Positions 11,801 to 24,279 are shown, counted from the first letter of the stretch. The stretch is DNA of 64,000 nucleotides from Cyathus striatus (GCA_025738555.1 JAOVFP010000024.1:992001-1056000); one strand, 5' to 3'. Made by a program: numbers and translations. Notes: generated by a model not told the origin, from the letters alone.

Positions 11801-12120
11801 GGGCGATGTTTGTGTTTCTAATATGCCTTTCTCTCTCTCTCAGTCTAATGGTAACATTGCAGATTCAATATCAACATCTGATATATTTACCGGTGCTAGC
11901 TGGCCGTGACGATTCCCAGCGCAAGCCTACTCACTATGAGTTCACCTTAATTCTTGATTCACTTGTGGCATCTCGTGCACTCATTGTGGAAGAAGGGCAC
12001 GCAATTGCGAAAAAGCCTGCCGGTGAGAGGAGGGTGCTTCTCAATCTGGAGATGTCGGAGGTGGAGAGGGTACTAAGCGAAGTGGGTGGATCAGTATGGA
12101 AGAGCGTCTTGAGTACGTGA
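8837..12120 (+). CDS. ORC1: Origin recognition complex subunit 1
   Basis: AAA+ ATPase of the origin recognition complex, which licenses replication origins. Exons: 8837-9454, 9514-10678, 10741-10823, 10880-11079, 11138-11307, 11361-11559, 11615-11807, 11863-12120. An N-terminal BAH domain (about residues 95-240) is followed by a long acidic and lysine-rich linker. The AAA+ core then shows Walker [12 protein letters not shown] (about residue 600), Walker [11 protein letters not shown], sensor 1 [12 protein letters not shown], the arginine-containing GRVRSRLG and sensor 2 [13 protein letters not shown] winged-helix C-terminus completes the protein. The 10679-10740 intron sits directly before Walker A and carries no frame-breaking stop on the 5' side, so an unspliced reading hides the ATPase motif. 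The length (about 815 residues) suits the family. Confidence 0.96.
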
Positions 12121-12333
12121 TTGCCGATAAGATATTAGACGTAAGTATACGTGCTCTGGTCCGCCTCCTCTTTTCTTTGCTTACGATGTGTTTGAAGAAT
12201 CAAAGTGACTTGCATATCCAACGGCATGCCGCATACGCAAATTGTAAGAACGTGTACTTTAATTAATTTACGTGTAAACATTCATGTGCGTAGTTACTTC
12301 TACTGTTCTATCTACTGTACTATGTATATCTTG

Positions 12334-13378
12334 TTAACACAGATCTATCGGCCTCCATTCTACCTTTAGTTGTAAGCGACCAGCTTTGCAATTTGTCATT
12401 GTCCACCACCCGTCGAAAGCTCTCGCGTCCAAGAGATCATTTAAAGATATGGAGACATGGCCAAAGCTCTCGCTGCGGAACTTTGCATTTATGACATTGA
12501 TAATTATCGTAGTTTTATTTCGATCAAGGCAAATAAAGTGACAACCTTCATTCCATGCTGGATTCTCGGAATATCCACGAGATGTCTCAAAAAGTAGTGG
12601 ATCATCACATCCAAGGCTCAAAGTGGAAATTACCCTAGTGGATGGCTCCTTAATTTGTAGTTCTTCAGCTTGTAAAATATAGAACGATACTATACCCGAG
12701 CCTAGTAGTAGGTGTATTAGACCCTCTAGTGGTGTAATAAATATATGCTGACATCAAACTCACTAATGTGCGGGTTTTCTACTCCAATGTCCACGGGATG
12801 AAAAAATATGTCGAAAAGAATAGAGCCTGTTACTTCTGACCCTTGAACGATATGACTTTGTATGCCGACTTGCGAAGGATGCTCTTTAAGTGATAGTAGG
12901 TCAAAGGAAGTATAACCTAGTAGCGTGTTATATTTCCAACATCGATGGTAACTCCGCACTTCTAGACGGAGTGTATCCTCTTCGGAATGGACGACAAACA
13001 AGTGGGTTTCCGATATCCAGTTTGGCTGAAATCTGTAAGAAATAAAGCACTATAAATCAGTCCCCGATGTCGGCTCTAAAAATAACATACTTACACTCTC
13101 TTCACTACTGAAGTTCGAGACACACTATTATCGCCCAGCCGAACCAAGGCAAATGAACATGGGGGCCAGTTGAAGAGCCTTCGGAAGCTACTAGGAAACA
13201 AGCTTGCAGATTGGACTACGACACGTAGAACTCCAGTGGGAGTCGTTATGCCAATTCGCCTTGAAGGAAGGGTGTTTTTGTATCCCATAAATTTCATGAA
13301 GGCACGCACCCTTAGGTCTGAGTGTACCCTTATAAGCTTGAGGCTGCCATTCGCCAATCGCGTGTCGTCGGAGGGCAG
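12334..13378 (-). CDS. Truncated tricalbin-like protein, C2-domain part only (5' end unresolved)
   Basis: Exons read on the minus strand: about 13378-13095, 13032-12764 and 12668-12334, with phases that fit. The protein has two degenerate C2-like regions. One contains TGVLRVVVQSASLF and LEVRSYHRCWKYNTLLGY; the other ends GWWTMTNCKAGRLQLKVEW. That ending resembles the complete tricalbin next door (RDWFPLSGCKTGKIRVSAQW). Conserved Ca2+-binding aspartates of C2 loops are not evident. There is no transmembrane or SMP part. The frame upstream of 13378 meets a stop just before a possible acceptor, and I could not find a convincing first exon. It is probably a decayed or neofunctionalised partial duplicate of the neighbouring gene. 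It could be a pseudogene, although three exons have stayed open. Confidence 0.6.
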
Positions 13379-13652
13379 TACTTAATGTAGTAACTATTAA
13401 TATGTAAAATCTATATGAGTTTCTTGAACATAGACGCATGTTGGACGAATGTCATGGTCGTGGTTCAACGTTCGCGTTGGTGAATGTGCTGTTATGTAGC
13501 ACTCAACGTTAACCCTTGTCCAATATCGGTCCGATACGGCCGCAATGTTTGTTTGCATGTGATTTGTTTCAAGGCCTTAGGCTTTCTCGGCGAGTATATA
13601 ATATACGGGTAATGATGTCTTTTAGATCTACGCCTACTTTGGCTGCGACGAA

Positions 13653-14565
13653 ATGATACCAACTCCAGATTTATCCCATTTGACATCCGAAGATTTTGAA
13701 GATGTATACGAACCTGCTGGTAAAATTTGCGTCTCTCCTTATTTCCACTGAACACTTAAAAAACAAAACATTTCAGAGGATACGTTTTTACTCCTCGACG
13801 CCTTAGAACAGGATGAAGAGGCGCTCAAGCGCTCGAATCCTATCATTTGTTTAGAAATTGGGTACGCCAGCTACATTCAAATGATTACCATGAATTTTAT
13901 CGATAATAGCTCGGGATCAGGCTGTGTTTCTTCATTCATTGGTAAAAATCTGGGAAACGCAGTACGTAGGTCTCTGAATAACTCTATGCACCTGAGCGAC
14001 TTAATCTTCCGCTAGTATATCTCTGCACAGATATAAATATAAAAGCTTGCAACGCGACACTTGCAACTGGCATACGAAATCAGGTGAGTTTCATACAATT
14101 GTTGCTTGGGACCTTAACAAATACTAATTTCATGGAGGTTGCTTTAAATACAATACATGCGTCTCTCGCATCCCCACTTCACTTGCGCTTGGCTCGTAGT
14201 GTTGACATTATTGTCTTCAATCCTCCGTATGTGCCTACTACTTCAAATGAGGCACTAGATGCGCAAGGACACCACGATATTACTGGTGCATGGGCTGGTG
14301 GGGCCGATGGTATGCAGATAACTAACCAGTTTTTAGGTAGAGTCGATGTTAGTATTAATATTCAGCTGCCTACTTCTCGAGATTTACGTTCACATAGGAA
14401 CTATTATCCGCAAATGGACGATTCTATCTGGTTGCATTGAAGCAAAACGGTATTCCAGAGATTATGGAACAAATGGGACGAGAACATGGTCTTCATGGCG
14501 AGGTGGTGCTGCAGCGGCGCGCCGGCCGCGAGCACCTCTCTGTATTGCGTTTCATGCGCGTGTAG
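13653..14565 (+). CDS. MTQ2: eRF1 glutamine methyltransferase catalytic subunit (HemK2/N6AMT1 family)
   Basis: SAM-dependent enzyme that, with Trm112, methylates the GGQ glutamine of release factor eRF1. Exons: 13653-13719, 13777-13861, 13910-13965, 14016-14083, 14138-14347, 14398-14565; about 211 residues, normal for Mtq2. Visible motifs are YEPAEDTFLLLDALE, the SAM-binding EIGSGSGCVSSF and catalytic NPPYVPT at about residues 112-118. Also seen are GGADGMQITNQFL, ELLSANGRFYLVALK and the C-terminal REHLSVLRFMRV. The short length without an N-terminal helical domain separates it from PrmC/Mtq1. It lies between the truncated and the intact tricalbin genes, on the opposite strand. Confidence 0.93.
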
Positions 14566-14716
14566 TAAACAGTTATCATCTGATTTTACAACGTTTCGAA
14601 TGAAAAAAAGAATATTGGAAATTCATAATGTATGTACTTTATACAGGGCGAATGCTAAATTATAGTAGTCCGATGGTGAAACATTAGGTAAGGATAGACG
14701 TAGGTTCCTTCAAGTT

Positions 14717-17700
14717 CTAGTCTTCATCGTTCTCCGCTCCGGGTCGACGGCCGCGAATGCTGAAGCGCGATGGGCTTACTATTGACATAGTCCTGGATAT
14801 GTGCTCACTAGAAGAGACAGAGCTGCTGCTGCTTACAGGATTTGTACTGGCATCGAACTCCAGGCGAAGACGCAGCAGTCCGCCGTCTCGTAGCTCCAAC
14901 TGAACTTCTGCGGATGACATTCCACGTGGCTGAATATGGCGCCAAATCTATGGATGATGTTTAGATTTCTGGTTTAAAGTAAACGTCATAATCCTTACGT
15001 CGACCTCGCCGTCACCAAGAGTCTTGTCTTTCCCAAGGGTCTTATGGTCGTGAATCCATACATATATTTTCTGAGTCAAGGGGGAAGCTGCAAATACGAA
15101 GGATTCATTCCTTTGTGAATGTTAGCGTAACACGAATGGTAAATTCAAAGGGAAACACACCACTCCGGGCTTGAAGTCTTGCTAGTGTGTTTGGTCTTGA
15201 ATTCCTTATCACCCACACGGATTGTGGCATATGGCTTGCAATCAGTTTGAGATAAGTCCTTAGCACCAATGACCATCACTCGCAATGTCCCTGGCTCCTG
15301 AGATGTGGGCTGTGCTCCATCTGACGAAGGGAATCTGGCTGTCATTGCTTCAGCGCCAATTGGTTGAGATGCTTGCCCTGCGGGCGCGTCGGGAATGGAT
15401 ACTATCTCTTCGCGGTCACGGTCTCCCCGCCTGATTAATCCAGTGACGCCGTGGAAAACACCCTTTCCTGCGCTTACGGGGAGACCACCGATTTGAGTCA
15501 TTGCTCGCCCAGCAGAAGAGAACGTAGACGTATTCTTCCTAGACTTGGCAATGATCATCGGACGGAATAACAACCGTACTCGGATCTGACCCTTTTCACC
15601 ATGTTTAGTGCTCACCAAGTTCAGCACTCGCTCCTCAGACTGGAATGGTTCAATGTCTATGACATTGATGGCGGCAATTCCAAGGCTTTTCGCTTGTTCA
15701 ATCTGGTTCCAGTCGAAAATCTCCACCGACAAATCACTGCCTACCCTTGAAGGCTTTGTGAGGGCCATTCGTTAGTGAGATTCCTACGACAAGAATAGCG
15801 GTACATACGATGTTAACTTCGAAATTCTCATTCCATTCTGGCGTCAGCGTCTTTTTCTTCGTCTGAGACTTGAAAACTTTTTGACCATTAAGAGTGAAAA
15901 CAGCATATGGATCCGATTTTCCTGTGAAGATCAACGTTAATTGCTTGATATAGAAGACCACGTAAGAAAATACAAACCTCCTCTATCGACACCGCGAATT
16001 TCTTGACCATCAATAAGTTGAACAGTCAGTATACCTTGATCTAAATATGGTTATCTCTTGCTGTACCAGCCGACTGGAGTAAGGTCAACTTACTGTTGAT
16101 ACTTTCTCTGGGCTCGAGTTTGACAGATACCGGAATATAGCGCGCTTCGACCATTACAGTAGATGGGGATTTTCCGTCTTGATCAAGCAATGTGTATTGC
16201 TGTGGGCCGCTCTACAGAGGCATAAGTAATCTGACCGTATCTTGCGATACGAAAGGACTCACAAGGGTGTGTTCGAGGAAGGATTTCGCATCGCCTTTCC
16301 ACTCAGCAATGACATCATCTTTGTCGCCTTCATCGGCTTCGTTTAACCGCAGCCATACTTGACCAAAGTCGATCTCTTTCACGAACCCTTCTCCAACATA
16401 ATCCCATTGTGCGTGAGTGCTTCGTGACCTAATTGTGGAGAAACAAGGCCAATATCCATCGTCAAGAAGAACTTCCAATCGACCTTTCTTTGCAAGAGTT
16501 CCAGATATCATATTGAAAACAATGATACCGGATTCTGTTGCATTCGGTTAGAAAACATAATCCATTATATCAATCTTAACACTTACGTTGCGACAGCAAT
16601 TCATCAGGAGACATCTCTATACCCGTTTCTTTGGGTTCTTTGCGTTGTGTATCACTGGTTGGTGTAGAAGGTACGAGCGGCTCAGATGACGTTCCGTTTG
16701 AGTTCGTTGTTCCTACAGTGTCAACCGACATCGCGACACGGTGTTGTTTCTTGATTGGATTTATCGTGACCCCCTCAGGGATCGCTTGGATTTCGATATC
16801 AGAAGACATTGACGCATCATCACTGACGAAGCCACCGTCTGCATCCTGACCCTCGGAGCTTACCATACTGCGTGCTTCGTGCGTGTGAGACTCAAACTTG
16901 ATGTTCTTCAGAGCCAATGCGGGCACGAATTCAGCCGTATAATGGAGGTTGCCTTTATACGTATTCCCTTTATCAAGCCGTAGAGGATCACTTCCGGCTT
17001 TAACTCCAGTAGAGTTATATGGGTAACGGTGGTCCTCCGAAGTTTCTGCAAGATCAGCCACATGAACTTCAACAGAACCAAGAGAGCGGTCCTTATTTTT
17101 GTGTAAACGGGCGGTAGATGAAAGACATTCAAGAGCTTACTTTAGTTAGGTGTTGGTAATCCATGCATTCTAGCATTAGCGTCTTGTGGATGTTTAGCTT
17201 AAATCAAAAAACTAGATTGTAACAACTTACCTCCTTCAAAGAGTGCACTAGATGAAGCATTGAGTTAGATCTAAATTGCATGAGGTAGATTTACATACCT
17301 GGTATGTATACTATCTGGTCCCATACCGGATTAAGATCTTTCATCGGATAAATAAGAAGGTAGATATAATATATAAATTATACTGACTGTTGTTGACAAC
17401 CTCAGTTCTTCCTTTTGTAACATTATTGACTTGTACACGAACATACGGATCACTCTAAGTGAGAATTAATAACATGTTCGAGGACAGAGAAAGAATAAAC
17501 ATTACCTTGCCCCCGAGAGTGGCCTCAACATTCCTTGGGTCACGTCAGCTAATAAATACAAGGGCTCTTGAGTTTCACGTACTTGACATCAGTTGCCTTA
17601 TTCAAACACAGCCTAACAACGCCAATAGGTGGTTTGTACTGGTCAGAGCCATGGATGCTACCGGCCATGCTTAGAGGTTTCCATTGGGCAGAGACTCTTA

Positions 17701-20060
17701 TTTTTCCAGTTTTGCAGCCGCTGAGGGGGAACCAATCCCGACCGGCTTCGCCCATACAGTCAAGTAGGTCGGGAAGCCTAATAGACATATATCCTACCAC
17801 AGGATCTTTGAGGAAATCGCGGTCATCAATTACTTTGAAAGTAATGACAGAACTGTTTTTATCAGCACATAGGAATTCGTAGGGTGCCTCCCAGACAGGA
17901 GAATTTGTGTGTTTGAACCGGGGTGTACAGAAAACTTCTTTCTTGGAATCGGAGAGGAAAACTTTTGCAAACGGGTTAAGGTCTCCACTGATAGATTTGG
18001 AGTGGTCAAGTTCCTTCGCCTGGTGAATAACAAGGCGGACGATGCCAACGGCTGGTAATGCATGAGAAAAAGAGAATAAATGGAAGAAAAATAAAATCAC
18101 ATACTGCTTTCCAAGATTTCTTCATTGCCAGGCACAGCCTCAATAACGGGATAATACGATACATCATATCTTAATTCTCCGCGATCTTTGCCGTCTTTCA
18201 ACAGAGGAGAAATAATCCCTTCCTGAGTGGAATCTTCGAGCAGACGAGCCAAGTCGAAAGTAGCACTACTGAGCTTTGTATTCTTGCGGTGGTCATTATA
18301 GTCAAAGAGGTCCAGAACCAAAGTCTCGTTGAGAGCATTAATAAGAAGGTATTTGGTTTCCATCCATGTTGGGTTGTAGCTGGAAACAAATATTAGAAAA
18401 AATTGTAACGGTGAATAGGATATATATACTAACGTGTTTGTCTTGTATTTCGTACGCGCCAGTTCAGCTCGATTGTTGATCGATAGACTCACATATGGAT
18501 CGGGTGTTCCGCCCCCGATCTTCGTGCCCTTAACTCCCCGCGCTGAATGCACCGAAACTTGAACGACACCAATTGCAGCATCCAAAGGTTTTCCGGAGAG
18601 CATTTGTTCAAGATTCAGAGTGAAGACATTGGGATCATACATCATAGGTCCCAGTGTCCCGTGAGTCATGTCTCGAATGAAAGACGAGAGACCAGGAATC
18701 TTGGACAACGTCAGCAAAAAGCTTAAGCAATAAATAAAAAAAGACAACACGTACGTTAGCAATATCGAATCCGAAAGTTTCACCGCCAATGGGCTTGAGG
18801 GAGTAATCTATGACGGGTTTCTCCAAGAAAGATATATCGACAATCTGAACATGAGGAAAGTTTGACATAAGCTTCATCCTGATCCTCATCAGGCCACTGA
18901 AGGTAATATTTTCGAGTAAGACGGGCATTGAGGCGGTGGCCAATCCCTTTCCTACCCGAATGGACAGAACGATCTTCGGGTTGACCTTATTTTGAGCCTG
19001 ACGAGGAGTCATGTCTGAAACATCGTTGGGAGTGAATGAGATACCCCAGTCCATCATAACGATGTCATCTTCCGTTTTGGGAAATGTTCTGACTTTGTCA
19101 ATACGGGGAGCTTTCGTGCCTAGAGTGAATTGTGATAGACGTAAAGAATCGAGGAAAGGGGGTGTATTGGTGCTGAGGATCTGATCCACGGAAGCAACAA
19201 CGGTTGAAGATAAAACAGGCTCATAGATAAGCCAGAAACGGTCCAAAAAGTGATTTAGCCAGTCTGCGGATTCGTGCTCTGACGCGAGGCGCGACTTGAC
19301 AAGCTCCCGCTGAATATCGTCACGTGCCCTGCGTCTGACCCGCCCCATGGACGTGCTATAATAGGTGCTACATGTTGCGAGGACGATAAATAGCCAACCC
19401 CAACCAAAATGGAAACGAGTCAAGAAGTGCGACGCGAAAACAGCCTTTTGTTCTATTTTTAAGCTGGCAGTAAGAGGGCTTAGTGGAAAGAAGTACGTAC
19501 AAACACGATAACAGCGGCGTTGTGGTACCACGTTCCATAGTACTGCTCTCGGAGAAATAGGTCGAGGACTCCCTTGTCCTTCTCCTCGCCTTCGGGAATA
19601 GGTGCATCATCGATTCCCGACATTTGACGCCATCCGACGCGATACCAGTCCGGAATGGCTGGGGCTGGACCAGATGGAATTGCGCCGGGGATATTGGCAG
19701 CCTGGTCCTGGACGTCTTGAGCAACTTGGGTGGTATCGGAGGCCACGACGGACTTGGCGCCATCGTGGTCTTCCACAGTTATGGTTGGAATCACTGTGGA
19801 TCCACTGGTTTCAATGTGTACCTCTGGGGTCGCCACTTGTCAGTGCGCAGCGTACAATAGGAGAAAGAGGGATAGAGACCTTTTTCACGTGGTTCTTTTT
19901 CCCTTACACTGGCGAGTTTGTCCCTTGACTTTCCAGCGGCCGCGCCCTTTTCGGCGGGCGAGGCATTTGGGTCGAAGGAGTGAACGGCGACTCGACCTTT
20001 GTCCGCGTCGTGCTGCATGATTGCATCGGCTTCTGCCTGGGCTGCACCATTGGTAGCCAT
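14717..20060 (-). CDS. tcb1: Tricalbin (SMP and five C2 domains, ER-plasma membrane tether)
   Basis: Lipid-transfer tether at ER-plasma membrane contacts. There are 19 exons: 20060-19880, 19823-19501, 19444-18755, 18699-18434, 18379-18105, 18051-17583, 17533-17506, 17454-17388, 17337-17299, 17247-17231, 17182-17141, 17091-16587, 16534-16263, 16211-16094, 16040-15978, 15921-15809, 15753-15161, 15110-14999, 14947-14717. The sum is 4404 nt, giving 1467 residues, typical of fungi. Order: acidic N-terminus, hydrophobic segment around FHFGWGWLFIVLATCS, SMP domain, then C2 domains. C2 units start near VVQVSVHSARGVKG, IVRLVIHQAKELDH, VVRLCLNKATDVKN, ILTVQLIDGQEIRG and LRVMVIGAKDLSQT. Loop aspartates (TPDPYVSL, KSDPYVRV, KSDPYAVF) indicate Ca2+/lipid binding in several of them. 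Exons of 28, 17 and 39 nt fall inside the third C2 domain. A GA microsatellite sits directly upstream of the start. Confidence 0.95.
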
Positions 20061-20830
20061 AGGAGGAGAAGGGAGAGGAGAGAGAGAGAGAGAGAGAGAA
20101 GAGAAGAGAGAAGAGAGTGGGGAGGGATTAAGAGGGATTAAGTAGGAAGGTAGGGAGCGTGGTCACTGGTGGGCCTATGTACTACTCTTAGTATACTATG
20201 GCCATTGGTCGTCCTGATGTCACCGCCGCAAAGATCAAATTCCAATGTGACATATTCGGCGTCATTCGGGCTGTGCTCATGCTTATTTTGGCTCCGAGTG
20301 GCCGGGATGCTGCGGATAAAGACTATATATAGTATAATGAGGGTGTGGATGGATCCGGATAGAGGCCGAATATTCTGATCATAATTGGACATTAGATAAT
20401 ACAAGCAGGCCATGGGAAGACGGTGTCATCATCGAACTTCTCCAAAGTCACTTAGCCGTTGCCTTCAGTGACGAAAGACAACCCCAATCTCCATTCGTCG
20501 CGGATGGCTATCGCATTCGACTCACACGGAGTCACCTTACTCACGAATGTCGAAGGTTTTGTTCGCTTGCACCGTTCAGGACGTCGAGGTATGTGCCTTG
20601 GGGGAAGAGGGAAGTATCATGTGGATGATGCAAGGACGAACAGAAGGGTGGATATGAACAGATATTATTAGCACGCAAAACAGGGCTGTATGTGGATCTT
20701 GTCAGTCAGGAACGAGTGTGTCCCAGTGAGTGTTTGTAGGTGTTTGGCTAGGGAGTCGAAAATGCCGTGGTGCCGAGTGGTGACCTCAGAGAAATCCAAG
20801 TGATTTGTTCCTCACTTGCAAGTAAATGTC
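20061..20830. other. Divergent intergenic region between tricalbin and UGO1
   Basis: No gene seen. A (GA)n-rich microsatellite at about 20069-20117 lies in the presumed tricalbin 5' leader. The rest is unremarkable apart from short open frames without homology that I can recognise. Confidence 0.55.
20069..20117. repeat. GA-rich microsatellite in the tricalbin leader
   Basis: A run of GAGAGA with GAA interruptions, directly upstream of the tricalbin ATG (20060) on the opposite strand, where it would read as a pyrimidine tract in the 5' UTR or promoter. Confidence 0.85.
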
Positions 20831-22399
20831 ATGACCCATCCATCCTCCCTTCGCGACCTCTACATCCATCCCTCGTCCGTCTGGGACTTTGTCCCCACCA
20901 ATGCACATCCCCCTCCCACCAATACCACCATCCCCCACGACACCTCCGTACCTACTTCATACCAATGGTCGACCAGGCCATCCCGCAACTCTCTCTTTGA
21001 CCTCTCTCCCTCCCTTGACCACCCAAGCCCTGAACACTTCAACTTCCCCGTCCTTCTCAAGGACCTTTTGGCAGCTGCTGCCATACAGTACAGTAGCACA
21101 GCCCTTGTCATGCCATGGGAGGTCGGGAAGCTCCTTCTCCAGGTCCAGTGGGTTCCAAAGGACGCAGGAGAGCCCGACGCTCCCGAACAAGAACCCGCCG
21201 ACGAGGAGAACGAGGATGGTGTATGTTCCACCAATCTCATCTTCATCATCTCTCACTTATCAAGCCCCCTCAGCTCAGTGATTCATCCTCAAATGACGAT
21301 TCTTACTTCCTTGATCCTTCTGTGACCGTGCCTCGCCATCCCGTAATGCGCACAGATGAGCAAGGTTATGTCCTACGAAGATCTGTATTGGAGGAAGGAA
21401 CACGCCCAGAATACATAATACCAGTTGGAACCGCTGATGGCGTCTGGGACATGATGAAGAGGGTCGGTCGATTCAGATCGGAAGGCTGGCTATCCCTGTG
21501 GAAAGGTATCTTCCCATATCGACTACACCTCTCAGTCCATCTCATTGCGTTTTCTTCCAGGCTTATTCACATCATGTATAACCGAAGTCGTCTCAATGTC
21601 ATTCCAGCCATTCCTACACAGCTTCCTTCAATCACTTTTCTTCCCCTCCATGTCCCCATTCCACCAACCACCTGTCTTCATTCCCGTCATCTCCCACGTG
21701 ATAACAGGATTCTTATTATCACCACTCGATCTCGTTCGCACACGACTCATTGTTCAATCAGGCTCAAGTCGTTACAGGACCTATACAGGCCCCTTCGATG
21801 CACTTCGTCAAATCCTTCGAGACGAAGGTGGCCTCCGCGGCATTTACCTCCACCCACACCTTCTAATCCCGACCATTTTTGACAACGCAGTCCAATCGAT
21901 TGTGTCGCTAACCTTCCCCGGCATGGTAGCATCGTATTTCGGCGCCAATATCTCGGAGGACACTCATCCCCTGGTATGGAATGTCGCCGAGCTGGGCGGG
22001 ATGGGTCTAGGACTGCTGGTGAATCTTCCATTCGAGACGGTGCGAAGACGACTCCAAGTCCAGACTCGGGGGAGTGCGAAGCCGATCAAAGGATGCGTGG
22101 AACTGAGACCAGCGCCATACAACGGCATTGTGGATACATTTTGGCATGTTCTTACTGAGGAAAGATCGGACCTTCCTATCATGGGACACAAGCGCAGACC
22201 GTCTGTGAAAGGCAAAGAAAAGGAGGAAACAACGAAGACGGCAGAAGAGGAATATGAGAGTCGGAGCTGGTTCCGGCATACAGGGATTGGGCAGCTGTAT
22301 CGGGGATTCAGCATGCGGCTGGGTGCGGGGATCATTGTGGTGGTGATGAAGTTGCTGGAGGGTCGGAGTGAGCCCGAGAATGGATGGGCGGAGATATGA
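20831..22399 (+). CDS. UGO1: Mitochondrial outer-membrane fusion protein Ugo1 (carrier-like)
   Basis: Modified mitochondrial-carrier-family protein of the outer membrane that links Fzo1 and Mgm1 in mitochondrial fusion. Exons: 20831-21220, 21274-21505, 21561-22399; 486 residues. The start MTHPSSLRDLYIHPSSVWDF is the first in-frame ATG and matches the usual short polar N-terminus. Carrier-like signatures remain: PLDLVRTRLIVQ near residue 275 (a PX[D/E]XX[R/K] motif) and a second degenerate copy, LPFETVRRRLQVQ. Hydrophobic segments separate them, and a charged Lys/Glu insert (about residues 425-445) precedes the last segment. The number of clear carrier repeats is below the normal three, as in Ugo1. 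Assignment is by overall pattern and is fairly secure. Confidence 0.85.
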
Positions 22400-22717
22400 G
22401 AGGGTAGAGAGAGTAGATAGTTGCATACATTAAGGGCAATAATTTGGTAAATAATGGTGTTGGTGCGAAACGGAACACGGAAAGGGGGGCGTGGAAAGTT
22501 TGGGGGAGCGCGTGACTTTTGAAAAGATTACAAGGGAGCCTCGAGGACAGCAAAGTTCTAGAGGCGTACTCGATACTGCATTCAGTTCGTAACTTAAGCT
22601 CAGTCCAGCAATCAGATTCAGTGTATACTACTTGCAATTGTACCTCTTCCTTCTTCCTTGTCTTCCCTGCTGTCCACACTCTGCCCTGCCCTGCTCTTCA
22701 CGAACTTCACGATCCTC
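22400..22717. other. UGO1-Nudix intergenic region
   Basis: No gene seen. It becomes C/T-rich in the last 80 bases (CTTCCTTCTTCC-type tracts), as often found in fungal 5' leaders. Confidence 0.5.
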
Positions 22718-24279
22718 ATGCCTCAGGGTACGTTTCCCCGCCCCGTCCGAGCCTATCCTCGAAGCTGACGTCTGCTCAGACAACATCCCTTCTGTAGTTC
22801 CTTTGCTTTCCCGCGCGCTTCAGCGAATTCGCTCCACGCCCCCTCGCATTATTGCGTCCCCCCCGACACGTATGTCTTTCCATGCTACCACCTTTCATGT
22901 CTCGTCTCGCTAAATACCCCTTCCTCAGAGCCTCGCAGAGCAGCCGTTGCGCTACTCATACGCGTGGTGCCAGCTCCCTCAGCCCCTCTTCCTCCGCAAT
23001 CCACAACATCTCCGTCTCTGACTGAATTCTTCGAGCAAGACTGGGTAAACCACCCAGACGCTCGTCCTGAGATTCTTTTTCTCTATCGTGAAGACAGTGC
23101 AACGCCAGAAACCGCCGTCTCTCACCATTTAAAAGTCCCTAAGAAGGAGGCCCATGTAGCATTCCCTGGTGGAAGGATGGAGCCCGATGACGAGGGTGGT
23201 TTGTACACCGGTATGCAGTGCTTTGTCTATTTCCGTCTCTCCACTGTATCCTAAACCTACTCCTCCAGCCATGCGACAGACCTGGGAAGAAATAGGCATA
23301 GATCTTGCAGAGCGGTACTATACTTCTGTGGGACAGCTCGATGACCGTGAAATCACAACATCCCTAGGCAAGCGCCTGCTCATGATCCTCTCCCCTTTTG
23401 TCTTCCTCCAAGTCACACCATCCGCTCCCCAACCTGACCCCGTTCCAACTACATCACTTCACTGGACACCCCTCTCCTCCCTCGTGTCACCTTTTACTCC
23501 CCCAAAATGGTCCACTGTCAGTGTCGATGCCGCGTCTCGCCTCACGCCCAAACATTCCAGCGCCCTTCGAGTCCTGGTTCGAATACTCGTTGGGAGTATG
23601 GAATTCCCAGCCATAGTTCTGGAGCCGACAGACGCTTCGAACCCTATCACAGGCGAAAAGCTAACACACGACGTACTTGAAAAAGGTATCCCGCCCACAA
23701 CACCTCGAAGGCGACCGCAGAAACTGAAACTCTGGGGTCTGTCTTTGGGAATGACATTGGACCTAATGTCATACATGATTCACCCTGCTCCTGCACCGCG
23801 CACGGATGGCATGCCGACATCTGGTTCATCATCGCCACTGACGCCAGTGATGCAGCTCCCCTACCATCCCAGTGAAGACTTCCTCGTCGAATATGTTGCA
23901 CCAAGTTTGGCTAGTGTCTTCCCCAAGTTTTCGTATCCTGACGTCAACTTTTGGATTTGGTAAATCATCTCTCTCTCTTTGCGATGTCGCATCTCACATA
24001 TGACCTATTCCAGGGTGTTTGGAAGGCGTTATCGTGAAGTTGTCCGTGGTTGGGAAGCTAGTCTCCGCGCAGGCGTTAATGATCGAAGGTTCGTTACGTG
24101 GTACCTCCCAGTCGTTTGATCGGATAGCTGATAAGGGGTTCAGAATTAACTGGTCCGGATCTGCATTGAACAACTTCTATGCCGCCATTCGCAAGGCGTT
24201 GGTGGTCGTGATCGTTGCACGAGCCCTGGGCATCCTACTAGGTCTTGGGTTTGCCATCTGGTGGATTTTTGCACGGTAG
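22718..24279 (+). CDS. Nudix hydrolase (CoA diphosphatase-like) with C-terminal membrane anchor
   Basis: Likely hydrolyses a nucleoside diphosphate linked to another moiety; the nearest family is Pcd1/NUDT7-type. Exons: 22718-22727, 22780-22869, 22929-23210, 23269-23959, 24014-24088, 24144-24279; about 427 residues. The Nudix box reads GGRMEPDDEGGLYTAMRQTW followed by EEIGIDL at about residues 115-140. It is preceded by the CoA-type LPGG-like AFPGG. The first Glu of REUxEE is Gln here, while the metal-binding EE pair is kept. The last exon encodes a strongly hydrophobic stretch (VVVIVARALGILLGLGFAIW) ending WIFAR, so the protein is probably tail-anchored. The first exon has only 10 coding bases. 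The product is longer than typical Pcd1; substrate and organelle are unknown. Confidence 0.85.

Noticed and set aside
19602..20020. Plus-strand open frames across the tricalbin N-terminus
   Set aside because: Antisense shadows of a well-supported coding exon.
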